Origin: Mytilus trossulus
Taxonomy: Eukaryota > Mollusca > Bivalvia > Mytilida > Mytilidae
Direction of reading: 5' to 3'
Assembly (NCBI RefSeq): GCF_036588685.1
Contig: NC_086374.1
Span: 66,152,457 to 66,216,456 of the forward strand
Length of the DNA: 64,000 bases
Shown here: positions 30,896 through 43,097 of the stretch, piece after piece
Layout of the letters: each line of letters opens with the position of its first letter
How positions within the stretch are numbered: the stretch's first letter is position 1
Notes under the pieces: model-generated
Seen by the model: only the letters and a program-made list of their open reading frames with translations
Databases searched by the model: none
Told to the model about the DNA's origin: nothing
Translations under genes and position numbers: made by a program

Positions 30896-32307
30896 TCAAC
30901 ACAATTAAACTTTATTTTCATTATTTTAATTCAGAGTACAAAGAAATGTCCTATAAAAGTTATATGCATCTTAAAATCACTTAACAACAAAAATACTGTG
31001 AAGCAACCATTATAGTGAAGTAAAAAAAATAATACTTTTATTTATCAATACAACGGCTAAAGACAAGACAATATTTTTAAGCAACGACTTTTAGATATTA
31101 TCAAATATCTATTCGTTTATTGATAACGGGTATAATTTATCTATAAAACAAAAAGAGCTTCAGTTTACAATTTTTTTCGACAATATAGCCCTACTATATG
31201 TAACGGGGACCACTTTCCAAGAAACATTTTTTCTCACATGCTAGCAGTTGAAACTGGACTCTACCAAAAAATAAAGTTGTCATGCCGTATATGTACATTT
31301 TGCCGTCAGGGACTGAAGGCGATTTCCGTGTTATTTTAGTGTGTCCAAAATCTAAGTAACTTGGGGAAAATTACATTTAGAAATATAACTTGTTCGCGCC
31401 AAGTTTGTTAAGATTTATTAAAAACTTATTAGTAAAAAGATTATCAAACAGTTAACCTGCACAGCTACTTTTGCATAGGTACTATTTCTGTACTTAAAAT
31501 TTGTAGTACTGGAAATTTACTTGTTATATTTAGTACTATTTCTTTACTTTATATTTATTGTAATATTTAGGTACTTGTATTTTCCAGTACTTGATTTGTA
31601 CTCAAAATATTGGTACAAAAATGTTACCAACAATGATCTCAGTAATCCATGTCTGAACATCATAACTTCATGAGATTTGAAAAAGACAAACGTTCAAAAT
31701 GCTGAAAATGTAAACGTGCAACCAAAAATCTGTTGTACTTAAATTTCAAGTACATTGACTCCAATGAACTGTAAAGTAAAAGGTAATAAAGAATACGAAT
31801 TGTAAATTATAACAGTATTCAATCATAGTTTATGTGCTTATGAATATACTTGTATACTTTCAATACAGAAAATTTTAATTTCCACTTGATTTTAAACAGT
31901 ACCCTCTGTTTAGTCATATATTTCAGTCTTTAAGTATTGCGAATCGAGATGTTATTGATGCATATTCCAATTCATTTCCAAACTAACAATAATTAAAAAT
32001 TGATGAATTCGCACGAAGCACATGCTTTTGGAAATCTGTAAAAAAAAAAATTTGTTTTCCTTATGCCTTGTCGTAAAATATGCATCAATGAACTTAAACA
32101 CCTTATTTTACTTTAAGTATTTTTTTTTTTAACTTTCAATCATCTGAACCATATGATTTCCTAGATAAGATGTTACAATGACTAGTGTAATTTTTGCAAA
32201 ACATAAATCTTGAAAAACCAATCATCAGATAGTGTAAGCTACGTTTAAAACATCAAATAACTATAATGTTAATTGAAATTCAGTCATTTCCCATATAAAA
32301 AATCGAA
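30896..32307. other. Unassigned, probable 3' flank of the zinc-finger gene
   Basis: AT-rich. A stretch at 31478-31625 repeats GTACT words, with TAGTACTGGAAA facing TTTTCCAGTACT. I could not identify a convincing polyadenylation site for the minus-strand gene ending at 32308. Confidence 0.4.
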
Positions 32308-34825
32308 TTACAAAAAATATGGCATTTTTTCACAACGTCGATTTTGGCCAACTGGTGATAACTTAAACATTTGATATTTTTCAGGTGACGTATCGTCTGA
32401 ATATTCAAGAGAAGATGTTTGAATTTCCATATGTGATAGACAATCACTTTGTAATCGATCACAATCACGTAGGTTACTTGAAGTGCTTTGCCTGTGTTCT
32501 TTGATATTTCCAAACTGATGAGACATACAATGCCGATGCATATTATCAGGAAATAAAGTCTGGTTTTCGAAAGATGACAACGTCGGCGAACTTAGTTGGC
32601 AACATTTTTGGGCAGATATCACTCGCTGTCTTCTCAATTGATTCTGATAAGGATTATTTAATGGATATCTACGAATAAAACGCTGATTCCTGAACATATG
32701 ACCATCTATATATGTCTGTTGATATAGTGTTCTTGGAGGATATGTCTGGTAGTTTCCATAAGGAAGAGTTGGTAGTGAACTGTTCTTAGAATATAATTCA
32801 TCGATAATTGCACTGGACGTGCGTCTTGGTAATTGAAAGTAATTTCCTCTCTCATTTCCGTTGCATATGTGTTGATCTCTCAACATGTTACATGAAGGAA
32901 AACCGTGTTTAATTTCATCAGTTTTGGTAGTCGAACAATCATTTGTTTCCCTAGTTCTGGCATTAAAAACATTGTATTGACTTGTCGATAAAGGAAATTG
33001 AGTCTGATGCCCTAGTAAATGAGTGTGCATGGTAGTACTTTGGGCTGATTTCTCTGATCTCTGATTATTGACGTTTTCATTGTAATTGTTTTGAAAAGGA
33101 ATTAATGAGTTATGTTTTACACCCTGATGATAGCTTTCGTTGTTAGTCACAAGTTTTGTCTTCAGTCTGTGATCATTCTTTACGTCGACTCTGGTGTCCA
33201 AGGGAAACACATTCCGGCAATAATGCTGCCCTATTCCAGAATATTTTATCCCAGGATACAGATTTTGTGAACACTGCTTTGTTTGTACATGATAGTTGCC
33301 ATTCTTACTTATTGATTGGTACTTTGCATTATCGGTTTTGTAACTGTTCGTTGCAGCTGGATGTTGCTGATTTACGACGGGCCTTATTGGTTGAACTGTG
33401 TATCCAGAATACAATCTCTTGTTGTCAACAGAAGTACCTTGATATACAACATCATTATTAATATGATTAACATATTCTTTACGCAGATTCATTGGAATGA
33501 CGAAACCTTCTTGCTGGCGTGAAGGTACCAGTGGCGATTTTCTCACTGAATTGCAGATGCTCTTATTATCCGTACAACTTTCTTCAACGATGATAACGTC
33601 ATCGTCTGGAAACTGTATTTTGGTTTCATTGTTAACAGCATGAATATTGCATGAAGAACTGACAGCAGTGAACTGTTGTGTTTTCAATATACGGCTGTTG
33701 AATTCTGATTTGCCTGTTACCGGCATAGATTTAGTAGCAGTTGCCGGAGCTGAATCTGTCTTTTTATGACATTGTTCTACTTGATATAATGATGGATTTT
33801 GACTATTAATCGGTGATTGGGTAACTTCTGCAACGTTTTTTATGTAGCTGATGTTATCACTAGTTTTCTCAGAGTTAATACATTTTTCGTTTAACTGACT
33901 TGATCCTACACCATTATTTTTTTCAATAAGTTGTTTGATTGTCGTTCCGTCTCGTGATTCTTTTGATTTAGGTAAATGAAAATTTAATTTTTTCTTTAGT
34001 TCATTTTGGGTCATTTTTTCTTGTATTGTATTCTGAACGGCATTATACAAATTTGTATCAATAGCTAGACACAAATGCACATCATCTATCACATTCCTAA
34101 CAGTTTCTGACTCCTTAAGCTGATCCATCTTTGAGTTTAAGCTTACAAACAAATCTTTATGTTTGCTGTTCAAATGGTCATCAATGAAAAATAATGCTGG
34201 CATATTTTCTTTGCATCTAGAGCAGATGTATATCGCTGTCTCGCTGGCGTATTTTTCGTTACTTATGTGTATATCTCCAACATGAACCTCTAGTAAGCGT
34301 AATCTTTTCTTACTTGCCTTCAGTAAAGAATAAAATGTTTTGTGGGGTACATCTTTCGTCATTAACGGTTCTGCAGATTCTCTGAATCCCGGGTTACCTT
34401 CGTTCCAGTGATTAGTAGCATTGAGACTTCTTTTATAACACAGGGAACAATCAAACAAATGCTTGATTTCTATTTGTGTAACATGTAGAAAGTCAGTCAT
34501 TCGAGACAAAAGAAGGGGGTCACCATTACATGCACTGTACGTACATGAACTTGATGAACATTTATTGGAAATAAACTGACTTCTTTCATATATGATTTGT
34601 GTATCATTCCTTTTATCTAGACAGTCTGTTTTGTGCACACTGTTTGATATTTTTTCGTTGGGCTGCTTCGATAATATGCTCTGATAATCACTTCCCTGCC
34701 ACAACGTGTCATCATTGTTGGTTTCGGGATGAAGACTCATAACGTCAACTATTCGTATGCCAAGCGCATTAGTGAACTCCGCCTCATCGGTAAGTTCATG
34801 TTGTGCGTTATGAATGGGATTGTCC
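32308..34825 (-). CDS. Zinc-finger-like protein, exon 2 (C-terminal 838 residues)
   Basis: On the minus strand a branch and acceptor region ending TTTTGCAG (34833-34826) is followed by an open frame: one base completing a codon, then GAC AAT CCC, to a TAA at 32308. The first Met inside is at 34740, but the frame is open for 28 codons before it, so the exon starts at 34825. Joined to exon 1, this part holds residues 470-1307. It has a cysteine group (CSSSSC, near 558), the module GFRESAEPLMTKDVPHKTFY (about 615-634) that repeats one in exon 1, and a C2H2 finger (C670, C673, H686, H691). The rest is Ser/Asn/Gln-rich and looks disordered. Function unknown. Nuclear nucleic-acid binding is only suggested by the fingers. 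Confidence 0.75.
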
Positions 34826-35099
34826 CTGCAAAATTTAAATATTGAACATCATTTATTGTGTGCAACATTGATAAGGGTTGTATGAAATTGCTCTATAAAA
34901 TATCTGGATAGTAGAATCTAATTATTTAAGTAAAAATCACAAACAAATTATTAGTTTGGTATATAAAAAAAAGTGATCAAAATAAAACGATAATGAACTC
35001 AGGTGCTCTGAAAGAGTTAGTACGTACCAGTATCTACATGTTGTATTGTTCATCTTCAACTTAATGTGAAGTGGGATATCACTGTCGATAATTTGTCAT

Positions 35100-35440
35100 T
35101 ACATTTGTTGGCATGGCATCCCGCTAACATGTTTAACCCTGCCACAATATTTATGTATATGCCTGTCCCAAGTCAGGATCCTGTATTTCAGTGGTTGTCG
35201 TTTGTTTATGTGTTACATATTTGTTTTTTGTTCATTTTTTTATATTAATAAGGCCGTATGTTTTCTAGTTTGAAATGTTTTACATTGTCATATCGGGGCC
35301 TTTCATAGCTGACTATGCGGTATGGGCATTGCTCATTGATGAAGGCCGTACGGTGACCTATAGTTGTTAATGTCTGTGTCATTTTAGCCTCTTGTGGACA
35401 GTTGTCTCATGGGCAATCATACTGCATCTTCTTATTTATA
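35100..35440 (-). repeat. Interspersed repeat family R1, intronic copy
   Basis: In reverse it carries the same landmarks as 9850-10245, including CTTGGGACAGGCATATACAT and GGCAGGGTTAAACATGTTAG. It lies in the intron in the same orientation as the gene. Confidence 0.75.
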
Positions 35441-36389
35441 TGCAGTAAATTTTCATTTAGGATTTTTTTTAATTTGGACGTTTATATATTTTATCTTATT
35501 CGATTTTGTAATGAATCTATCACATATTTTTTCCTGGAACACCATAAATATAAAATACTGAGAGTGAAACATCAATAAAACAATAAACTGCAAAGAGAAC
35601 AATCTGATATTTTCAAATAATAATGAGAATTCCGCGGGGCAACACATACATACGAGTCGAAAAATCTGACAACACCCTTGCAAAAAAGGCTTTACGAATA
35701 AAAAAAACACCAGGACGAAATCAGAACTAAAACAATTAAAATTTGAGTTTACCAGATAACGTTTCATAAAAACAGCTCATTATGCAGAAAATTCGTTTTA
35801 CATTTTTACAGACACCGTTACGAGTTGTTGGTTTACTTTTATTTCAAATCTGTGTCATAGATGGCCACATTAAAATCACAACTGTCGATACTACAAACCC
35901 TTCCTCTTTTCATCAATTGTGGCATCATCGAAAGAGGTTTATTACTATATTTGAATTGAAAACGACGGGTCACATCTTAAAACAGGGACTGTTTATCCTT
36001 CCGGAGCACCTGATCATTACCCGGTTTGATTTAAATCGCGTGATTCATATCACTGATAATAATTTCTGTAATAAATTGATAATGAAACTGAAACTCCAGC
36101 TTCCTCGTCACAAGTATAACACCCGTCTGATATTTTTATTGATATATTTTATACTTTTCACTTACACCATTTGGCATATTACGTTTTGATGATGGAAAAT
36201 CTGGCTTAAGTAGTATTTTGGAAGCATATTTATTACAAATTAAAAACGCTTGATTAGTCAACGGAACGAAAATAAAACATTCAGTGTACAGTTAACTGCC
36301 CGGAAACTATTCACATGGTTTGATTAAAAAAAGAAAAAAAAAAAGAAAGAGAAACAAATTGTTTCCATTAGTTACAAACAAAAGGGAAG

Positions 36390-36660
36390 ACTTGTAAACG
36401 CGTTCCTTTTGTGCTGACATGAATTATCATTGATATGGTAATATTTATAAATTAACTGTTTACTGTTTTTTTTACCTCAGGCATAGATTAACTTAGCTGT
36501 ATTTGGCAAAACTTTTAGGAATTTGTGTCCTCAATGCTCTTCAACTTCGTACTTTATTTGGCATTTTTAACTTTTTTGGATTCAAGCGCACTGATGAGTC
36601 TTTTTTAGACGAAACGCCCGTCTGGCGTATATACTAAATTTAGTCCTGGTATCTATGATG
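36390..36660 (+). mobile_element. Retrozyme fragment with damaged hammerhead, in intron
   Basis: It matches the 3' half of the 353-bp unit: GACATGAATTATCATTGATA, then GCATAGATTAACTTAGCTGT, then a hammerhead at 36586-36628. Stem I has lost one base (GCGCA instead of GCGTCA) and the stem III region has C for G (ACGCCCGT). Efficient cleavage is therefore unlikely. It is antisense to the host gene. Confidence 0.7.
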
Positions 36661-36747
36661 ACTTTATCCATTTACCTAGATGGGTCTATTTACTATTTAC
36701 TTTTCATTTCTAGTTAAAAAAAAAAAAAACTTCGTAGCCAAGCTTAC

Positions 36748-38153
36748 CACTTATCTCCTTTCTGTATTTCCTCATTCGGGGTATTTTTATCCAGGGTATT
36801 TTCAGAAATTACAATTCCTTCTTGTTTCTGTTCCTTATCAGTAGGAATAAGTTCCTCCTTGTTATTTGTAATATAGTTATAGTTATTTCGCTGATGAAGT
36901 TCGTCTTCTGTAACTGTACTGTCTGCTTCCGTGCTAACGACTTTATCAATATCAGAGAAGCTCACTTTATTACAAATTTGTTGGCTATTTTCATTATGAA
37001 TAAATGTATTCCTTTCCTCTTGTGGCTTTATGGTGGCATTTCTAATGTTATAGAAATCCGAGACCTGTCGATATTGAATCATCTGGTTTGGATGTTCTAA
37101 TTCAAAATGGGGAATTAGTCCCTGTTGGTAGCCATGAATTGTTTTGTCGCATAATAAGCAAGTAAAGAGTACGATTGTATTGTGGGTTTGTTCTATGTGT
37201 TCATTTATTGAAACAAGACTATCCTTTGAAATGTAACAATAGCAACAACAGTAGCTTTCGCCTACTTTCTTTAAAGCTTCGAAATCCCGTATTCTTGAAA
37301 GCGAGTTTTTTGTTGCACAATTCTTATTTGCACAGCTGAATCTATACTCATTCAGTGGTTCACTGTGCTGTATAGTTATGTCAGATTCCCCGGACAATGA
37401 AAAATTAGCACAATTCAAATCACAAAATATTTCATGCCCAGTTATGTCACTATTTTCTTTCAGTAAAGAATAAAATGTCGTGTGAGGTATATCTGTCTTC
37501 GTTAACGGATTTGCAGTTTCTTTAAATCCCAGATCACACTCATTCGACTGATTTTCAGCATTAACACTTCTTTTGTCGACCAAGTTCATTGTATTTTTTA
37601 TATAAGGTTGATCAAATACTCTCTCTTCTGTTAAAACCGGATTATTTTTAGCCATTTCCGATTCAGGTCTTGAAGACAACCTACGTCTAATTGGATAAGC
37701 TTTAACGTAGGATAAACCCTTTCTTCTATTTATCCTGTTGTGTCTTTTCAAGAAAATTGACTTTAAACTGTTGTAAGATGATGCCAATTTGTACAAGTAC
37801 TCATTTTTGGTACATGTTTTAATGAAAGATGTGTTCAATCTTTTCTTCAAAGTGAACCTTTTATTTATAACGCTACTCTTCTCCTGTGAAGAGGTGGTTT
37901 TCGATTTTGATATTTTGTCACTTTTATCTTGAAATCCTTTTCCAGCTTGTAAGACATTTCTTTTACCAGTCGTCAAATCACTCTCAGAAAACTGCATGAC
38001 GTCCGTAAGAATAACACAGCATGGTTTACATTCATATATATATCTTAGGTAGTCGTCCTCGGGTTTTGACTGTACACATGGAGATGATTTACGTCGATCT
38101 TGTGTTCCCCATTTTCCATTTCTCCCTTTGAAAAGATAAAGACGGTTATCCAT
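36748..38153 (-). CDS. Zinc-finger-like protein, exon 1 (N-terminal 468 residues)
   Basis: The ATG at 38153 is preceded in frame by a TAA four codons upstream, so this is the likely start. A direct repeat of the 16 bases around it (GTTAAAGACATGGATA) occurs just upstream. The exon ends with a donor (G/GTAAGC at 36748/36747). Visible features: basic, Lys/Arg-rich residues 60-165; the module GFKETANPLTKTDIPHTTFY (209-228); a cysteine group (C274, C279); and two C2H2 fingers, C303-C306-H319-H324 and C332-C335-H349-H354. The repeated module links the halves into one protein with internal duplication, about 1307 residues in all. I recognise no family, so it may be lineage-specific. The only close neighbours are repeats. 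Confidence 0.75.
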
Positions 38154-38719
38154 GTCTTTAACTTAGATAGTACGTGTATCCATGTCTTTAACCTAGACAG
38201 TACATTCAATTTGTTGAATTAAAGGGAATTTCAATATCAACGGCATGAGATGAATATCCAAGGACGTTTATGATAGAAAAGCAAGAAGGGGTATCCACCC
38301 ATTACACAAAATCATGTTCGATTTTACCTGTTGATCACCTAGAGAACTAGTATATTTTCTCCCAATCCATCATCGTTTGTCATCAATATGTACATTTTAG
38401 TTTTCTTTACATACTTCCTGGATAGACATAACAAAGTATTTTGTTATTGATTTTAAAAAGGATTTCGTAACAGAATTATTTTCAATATGTCACAATAACA
38501 TGTGTTGCACTTTTTATTTTTTTTTAATTTTCAAATAATTAAATTTATAATGTATGACATAACATTTATGGTAACCGGTTTATAATAAATATCTATATAT
38601 TACAAGATATCAAGGGTAAAACTGCATTCTTTTTTCCTTCAAAAGTTTCAAGTTATTGGAGCATGTTTTCAGTAACAGTGAGAACATTTTATTGATTTAC
38701 TGTTTACAAATTTTTGATT
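38154..38719. other. Likely upstream region of the zinc-finger gene
   Basis: AT-rich with a T run at 38511-38524. No clear promoter motif or 5' UTR exon could be supported. Confidence 0.4.
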
Positions 38720-38935
38720 TTTTTGAAAAACTGGGGTTTTTCTACCTCAGGCATAGATTACCTTAGCTGTATTTGGCAATACATTTAGGAATTTTGGTAA
38801 TCAATGCTCTTCAACTTCGTTCTTTTTTTGGCCATTTTAACTTTTTTGGATTCGAGCGTCACTGATGAGTCTTTTGTAGACGAAACGCGCGTCTGGCGTA
38901 TATACTAAATTTAGTCCTGGTATCTATGATGAGTT
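38720..38935 (+). mobile_element. Retrozyme fragment with intact hammerhead
   Basis: It matches the 3' half of the retrozyme unit (CTCAGGCATAGATTACCTTA, then GCTCTTCAACTTCGTTC) and ends with the post-hammerhead tail GTCCTGGTATCTATGATGAG. It is closer to the intronic copy at 36390-36660 than to the 8-kb unit, so two subfamilies are present. Confidence 0.75.
38856..38899 (+). ncRNA. Type I hammerhead ribozyme, intact core
   Basis: Stem I GCGTCA/TGGCGT, CTGATGA, stem II GTCT-TTTGT-AGAC, GAAA and the short stem III with GCGC are all present. Cleavage is predicted after C38893. Only one hammerhead occurs here, so a single transcript would be cut once rather than release a unit. Confidence 0.8.
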
Positions 38936-38984
38936 TATTTATATGATGAAAATGTGTTTAATTTTGCATTTTCTGCACCTGATA

Positions 38985-39105
38985 TACTGAATGAATTTCT
39001 CGCTACATTAAAGACCTGTTCCTGAACTTCTGTTGTTTTTTCTATGGTCTTGTTGTTGTCTCTTTGACACATTCCCCATTTCTATTCTCAATTTTATATA
39101 AGGGA
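38985..39105 (-). repeat. Repeat family R2, 5' fragment
   Basis: Read on the minus strand it contains GAAATGGGGAATGTGTCAAA followed by the AACAACAAGACC segment, the R2 head in reverse. Confidence 0.6.
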
Positions 39106-40043
39106 ACAGTTGTTTCCCGATGTTCAAATATCATATATCGAATAAGAAGATACAAATCAAAGGTACAAAGACTCCTGATATGCATGTACAATCCATCATT
39201 ATAATATATGCGAATACTCACGGAGTCGAAATATCACGATCGGGAATATGACTGTTATTTTTATGATAAAATTACAAATTCTGGTATACCTAAAAAAAAA
39301 TGACACACATGGCGCTAGTGAGTTGAGACACAGACACATCGTATCGATCAAAATTCCCCTTACCTGGGATAGTGGTGTAAAATACAGCATAATAACAAAC
39401 TGTAAAAACTGTTAAGAAAAGGCTTGACTAAGGGTTAAACATTTCTCAACTTAAAGAATATTCACGAGATTGCAGCTGCTTCTCAATTTGTAGATCGTCA
39501 TCTGTAACCTTTGTATTTGCAATAGTTTTATGAGAATAAACTATCTGTATCTATGTCATAAGCAAATAATTGTGAGCCAGGGTTTTGTCAAAAACGTTTT
39601 ATCCTTTTTCTTAAAAAAAATTTCATCAGAAAGTACAAATACCTAATTTATAAACATTAAGTGTTCTCCTTCAGAAATAATACAAGATGGTCTTGGGTTA
39701 TAGATTCTAGATGATGAAATTGTGTGTCTTTTTGTGTACTTTTATTTAGTTCCCTGGTTATCTTTCTACATGCGATGATGTTTCTTTTTGTCCTATGGAT
39801 TTTGATGTAACTCCGTTATACAGTATCCCGATTTCGACTTTTTTACTTTGAACATTACTGAATGGTGCAAATGGATCTTGATATTGATAAGTTTGTAACA
39901 CACATACAAGAAGAAGATTTAGCTAGCTATCTATTTAACCGGGTTAAACCGCAACAGGATAACAGCTCATGTGAGCAGTTATTGCCAGTCATCACCTTCA
40001 AAAAAGTAGTGCTGCTTATACCTACGCGTGTTCTCATATACAA
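39106..40043. other. No supported gene
   Basis: A 127-codon frame starts at 39862 (MVQMDLDIDKFVTHIQEED), but its second half runs into the minisatellite and no splice signals frame it. Otherwise AT-rich. Confidence 0.45.
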
Positions 40044-40344
40044 TACTATAGGTGCCTGCAGGTCACACCATAAATTATCTGTATCAAACTTTGCCTGCAG
40101 GTCTCATCAACAATTTAAATGTACCCGAATATATATCACATCACTTAAGATCTGTAACATCGCCTATCATTTGAATCTGCAGATGACACTACTTAATATC
40201 TGTATCATAGTCTATTATATATGCCTTCAGTTCAACTCTCCATAGATCTGCACCATAAGCTATTAAAGATGCCTGCAGGTCACACTTTCATTTCTATATC
40301 TGTATGGTAGGTGCCTGCAGAGCGCATCACTATAGATTTGCACC

Positions 40345-40700
40345 ATATGTATAAAAGTAAGATGTGGTATGATTGCCAATATTATAAGACAACTCTCCAC
40401 AATAGACCCAATGACACAGTCATTAATAAATATAGGTTCCCCAACTGTCTTTAACAATGAGAAAAGCCCATACCGCAGTCAGCTATATTAATGGCATTAT
40501 TCAAATGCAAAATAATAAACGAAAAACAAATAAGTAACACAGCAACAAATGAGAACCACTAAATTACTGTTCCTCACTTGGGACAGGCACATATAGAATT
40601 TGGTGGGATCAAACCACATGAATGCGACTACCCTCTCACAACCCCGTGACCTTGGTGTAAAAGTAGAACATAATAACAAACTATAAAAACAGTTGAAGCT
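40345..40700 (+). repeat. Interspersed repeat family R1
   Basis: It starts AAGATGTGGTATGATTGCCA and ends near GTGTAAAAGTAGAACATAAT. It is inserted in the minisatellite. Confidence 0.75.
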
Positions 40701-41293
40701 TAATCATCAGATAAATAGAAATAGAAATACATCTTAAAAAACACAAAGTGGACGTTGATGGGAACTTGTTCATGCGAATAACAAAAAAATATTTAGAAAT
40801 ATCTGAGAGTACTCGCAGTTATCTGTCTGGTGCTTGTGTGTTATTTCACTTAAAGCTTATGATCTGCACAAAAGTCAATCATCGGAGCCACTGCTATTTA
40901 TAAGTACCATTACTCATCATAAATGCATGAAGGTAACATCACCATAGATGATAGTCCATCATGGAAGCTTGCAGGTATCACAGCTCTTTATCTGTACTTT
41001 AGCCCATCATAGGTGACTGAAGGTAACATCATCATGATAAATCTGCACTAATGGGTGCCTACATGTCACATCGCTTATTTATCTATGTCATAGATTATAA
41101 AAGGTTCCGGCAGGTCATAGTACCATATATCTGCACCATAGTCTAGCATAGGTGCCTGTCGGTCGCTTCACTACATATATTAACTTTTGCCTATCATAGG
41201 TGCTTGTAGTTTATACGACCTTTCATTTGCACCAAATCCTATCATACTAAGGTACCGACAGGTCTCACAGCGTTTCATCTATATCATTGTCTA

Positions 41294-42118
41294 TAGTATG
41301 GCACGCCGTTATTATATTAATTCAATTTCGAGATATCTGATTTAGTTAAATAAGATATCTTATAAACTAATTGAGATATCTTAATAACAAATTGAGATAT
41401 CTTATATATTAATTGTGATATCTGATTTATTAAATAAGATATCTTATTTATTAAATAAGATATCTTATTTATTAGATAAGATATCTTATTAAAATGTTTA
41501 TAAAGATATTTTATTAAATATATAAGATATCTCTTTTAATTTATAAGATATCTTATTAAGTATATAAGATATCTTTTATATAGTTAATAATAGAGCTATC
41601 TTATTTACTTAATAAGATATCTCCATAAGTTAATAAGATATCTCTATTAGCTAATAAGATATCTCTATTAACTTATAGAGATATCTTATAAACTAATAAA
41701 GATATCTTATTTACTTCTAGAGATATCTTATTTAATTGGTTATAAAGATATCTTATTTAATATATAAGATATCTCCATAAGTTAATAAGATATCTCTATT
41801 AGTTTATAAGATATCTCTATTAATTAATAAGATATCTTATAAAGTATGTATTTAAAAGATATCTTTATAAAGAAGTAAGATATTTTATATACTTTATAAG
41901 ATATCTTATTAATTAATAGAGATATCTTATCAACTTATAGAGATATCTTATAAACTTATAGAGATATCTTATAAACTAATAGAGATATCTTATTGACTTT
42001 CAAATCAAATATGATATCTTATAAAAATTAAAGATATCTTAATACTTAATAAGATATCTTGTTAAATAAATAAGATATCTTCAAATTTGAATAAATATAA
42101 AAACGGCGTGCCATACTA
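41294..42118. mobile_element. Terminal-inverted-repeat element filled with a 21-bp palindrome array
   Basis: The ends TAGTATGGCACGCCGTT (41294) and its inverse (ending 42118) form inverted repeats of about 40 bases with a few mismatches. They are flanked by TA on both sides. The interior is almost wholly the palindrome AAGATATCTT separated by about 11 A/T bases. GATATC starts at 41332, 41354, 41375, 41396, 41417, 41438, 41459 and 41480, and the 21-base spacing holds for most of the roughly 35 copies up to 42074. There is no reading frame. A non-autonomous DNA element is the likely class, perhaps foldback-like. Confidence 0.75.
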
Positions 42119-42592
42119 TAGTCCCAATTGATACGATATTCCCGTGCTTGTATTTCCTATCATGATTTTCCTGATAGAGGGTTGTTGCTCACAAGGAAGC
42201 TATTAAATCAAGAGTTCCAAATGGTGAAGTTGATATCATATCTTCGTAAATTTTACGGACGCCATCACGAGTTGGTTGACCGTTATGGAATAACCGTTTC
42301 ACAAATGATATCGGATATGTTCCGTACGTCGTTCCTTAATTACAATTCCCTTCCGTCTCATAAATATGACATACCGACTTAGACTATTTACCGGATTTTT
42401 CATCTCCTAATCAACACGACGGGTGCCACATGTGCGGCAGGATCTGCTTACCCTTCCGGGGCACCTGAGATCACCCCTAGTTTTTTGTGGGGTTCGTGTT
42501 GTTCATTCATTAGTTTTCTATGTTGTGTCATGTGTACTATTGTTTGTCTGTTAGTCCTTTTCATTTTGAGTCATGGCGTTGTCCCTCTTCTA
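42119..42592 (+). mobile_element. Naiad 3' fragment, plus strand, abutting the palindrome element
   Basis: It reads from the middle of the C-terminal coding part (CCCAATTGATACGATATTCC) through the frame at 42128-42382 (MIRYSRACISYHDFPDRGLL at its start) and the 3' UTR to CTTCTATAG. It is in the opposite orientation to the 17-21 kb copies. Its 5' end coincides with the edge of the palindrome element, so the two may have arrived together or one may mark a break. Confidence 0.75.
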
Positions 42593-43097
42593 TAGGTGAC
42601 TGCAGGTCATACAACTTTTAATGTGTGCCAAAGACTATCATAGATGCCTGCAGTTCATACTGATATCTATCTGTCCATAGTCTTTCTTATGTGCCTTCAC
42701 ATCACATTACCATAGATCTGTACCATAGTCTATTAAAGTTGCATGCAGGCCGCATTACCATATATTTGTACTTAAGGGTTTCATAGAAGCCTGCATCTCA
42801 CATTGCTATTTATTTATACCATAGCCTATCATAGGTGCATGTAGGTCACAAAGCTTTGTTTACACATTCTTTCAAAGGTGACTGCCAGTTACCATAAGTG
42901 CCTATAGTTCGCACAGTTTTTTGTATTTATTGCCAATGTTATTTCACCTAAACGGGCGGTGTTTCCGTTTTAATTTAAGGACAGGCTATTTGAAAATGAT
43001 GATGCCGTTATAATGATAACTGATTTCTAATGACATATTAGAGTAGCCAAACGAATACAAAAAAATGAAGTGAGTGTATGCTATGAGACGAATAGTA

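Larger units (their letters stand above)
34826..36747 (-). other. Intron of the zinc-finger gene, with repeats
   Basis: The donor is GTAAGCTTGG (from 36747 downward) and the acceptor ends TTTTGCAG at 34826. The phases agree: exon 1 ends TG and exon 2 opens G, giving TGG. The 1922-bp intron contains a minus-strand R1 repeat (35100-35440) and a retrozyme fragment (36390-36660). A plus-strand frame of 135 codons at 35782-36189 has no supporting signals. Confidence 0.75.

Noticed and set aside
35782..36189. 135-codon plus-strand frame inside the zinc-finger intron
   Set aside because: No splice, promoter or family support. A short stretch (near 36000) resembles Naiad 3' UTR, so the frame is probably repeat debris.
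39862..40245. 127-codon frame beginning MVQMDLDIDKF
   Set aside because: The first 60 codons look gene-like but have no splice signals, and the rest is minisatellite.
41332..42080. CRISPR-like array
   Set aside because: The repeats are regularly spaced, but the spacers are A/T filler rather than unique sequence, the repeats are palindromic 10-mers, and the context is eukaryotic.
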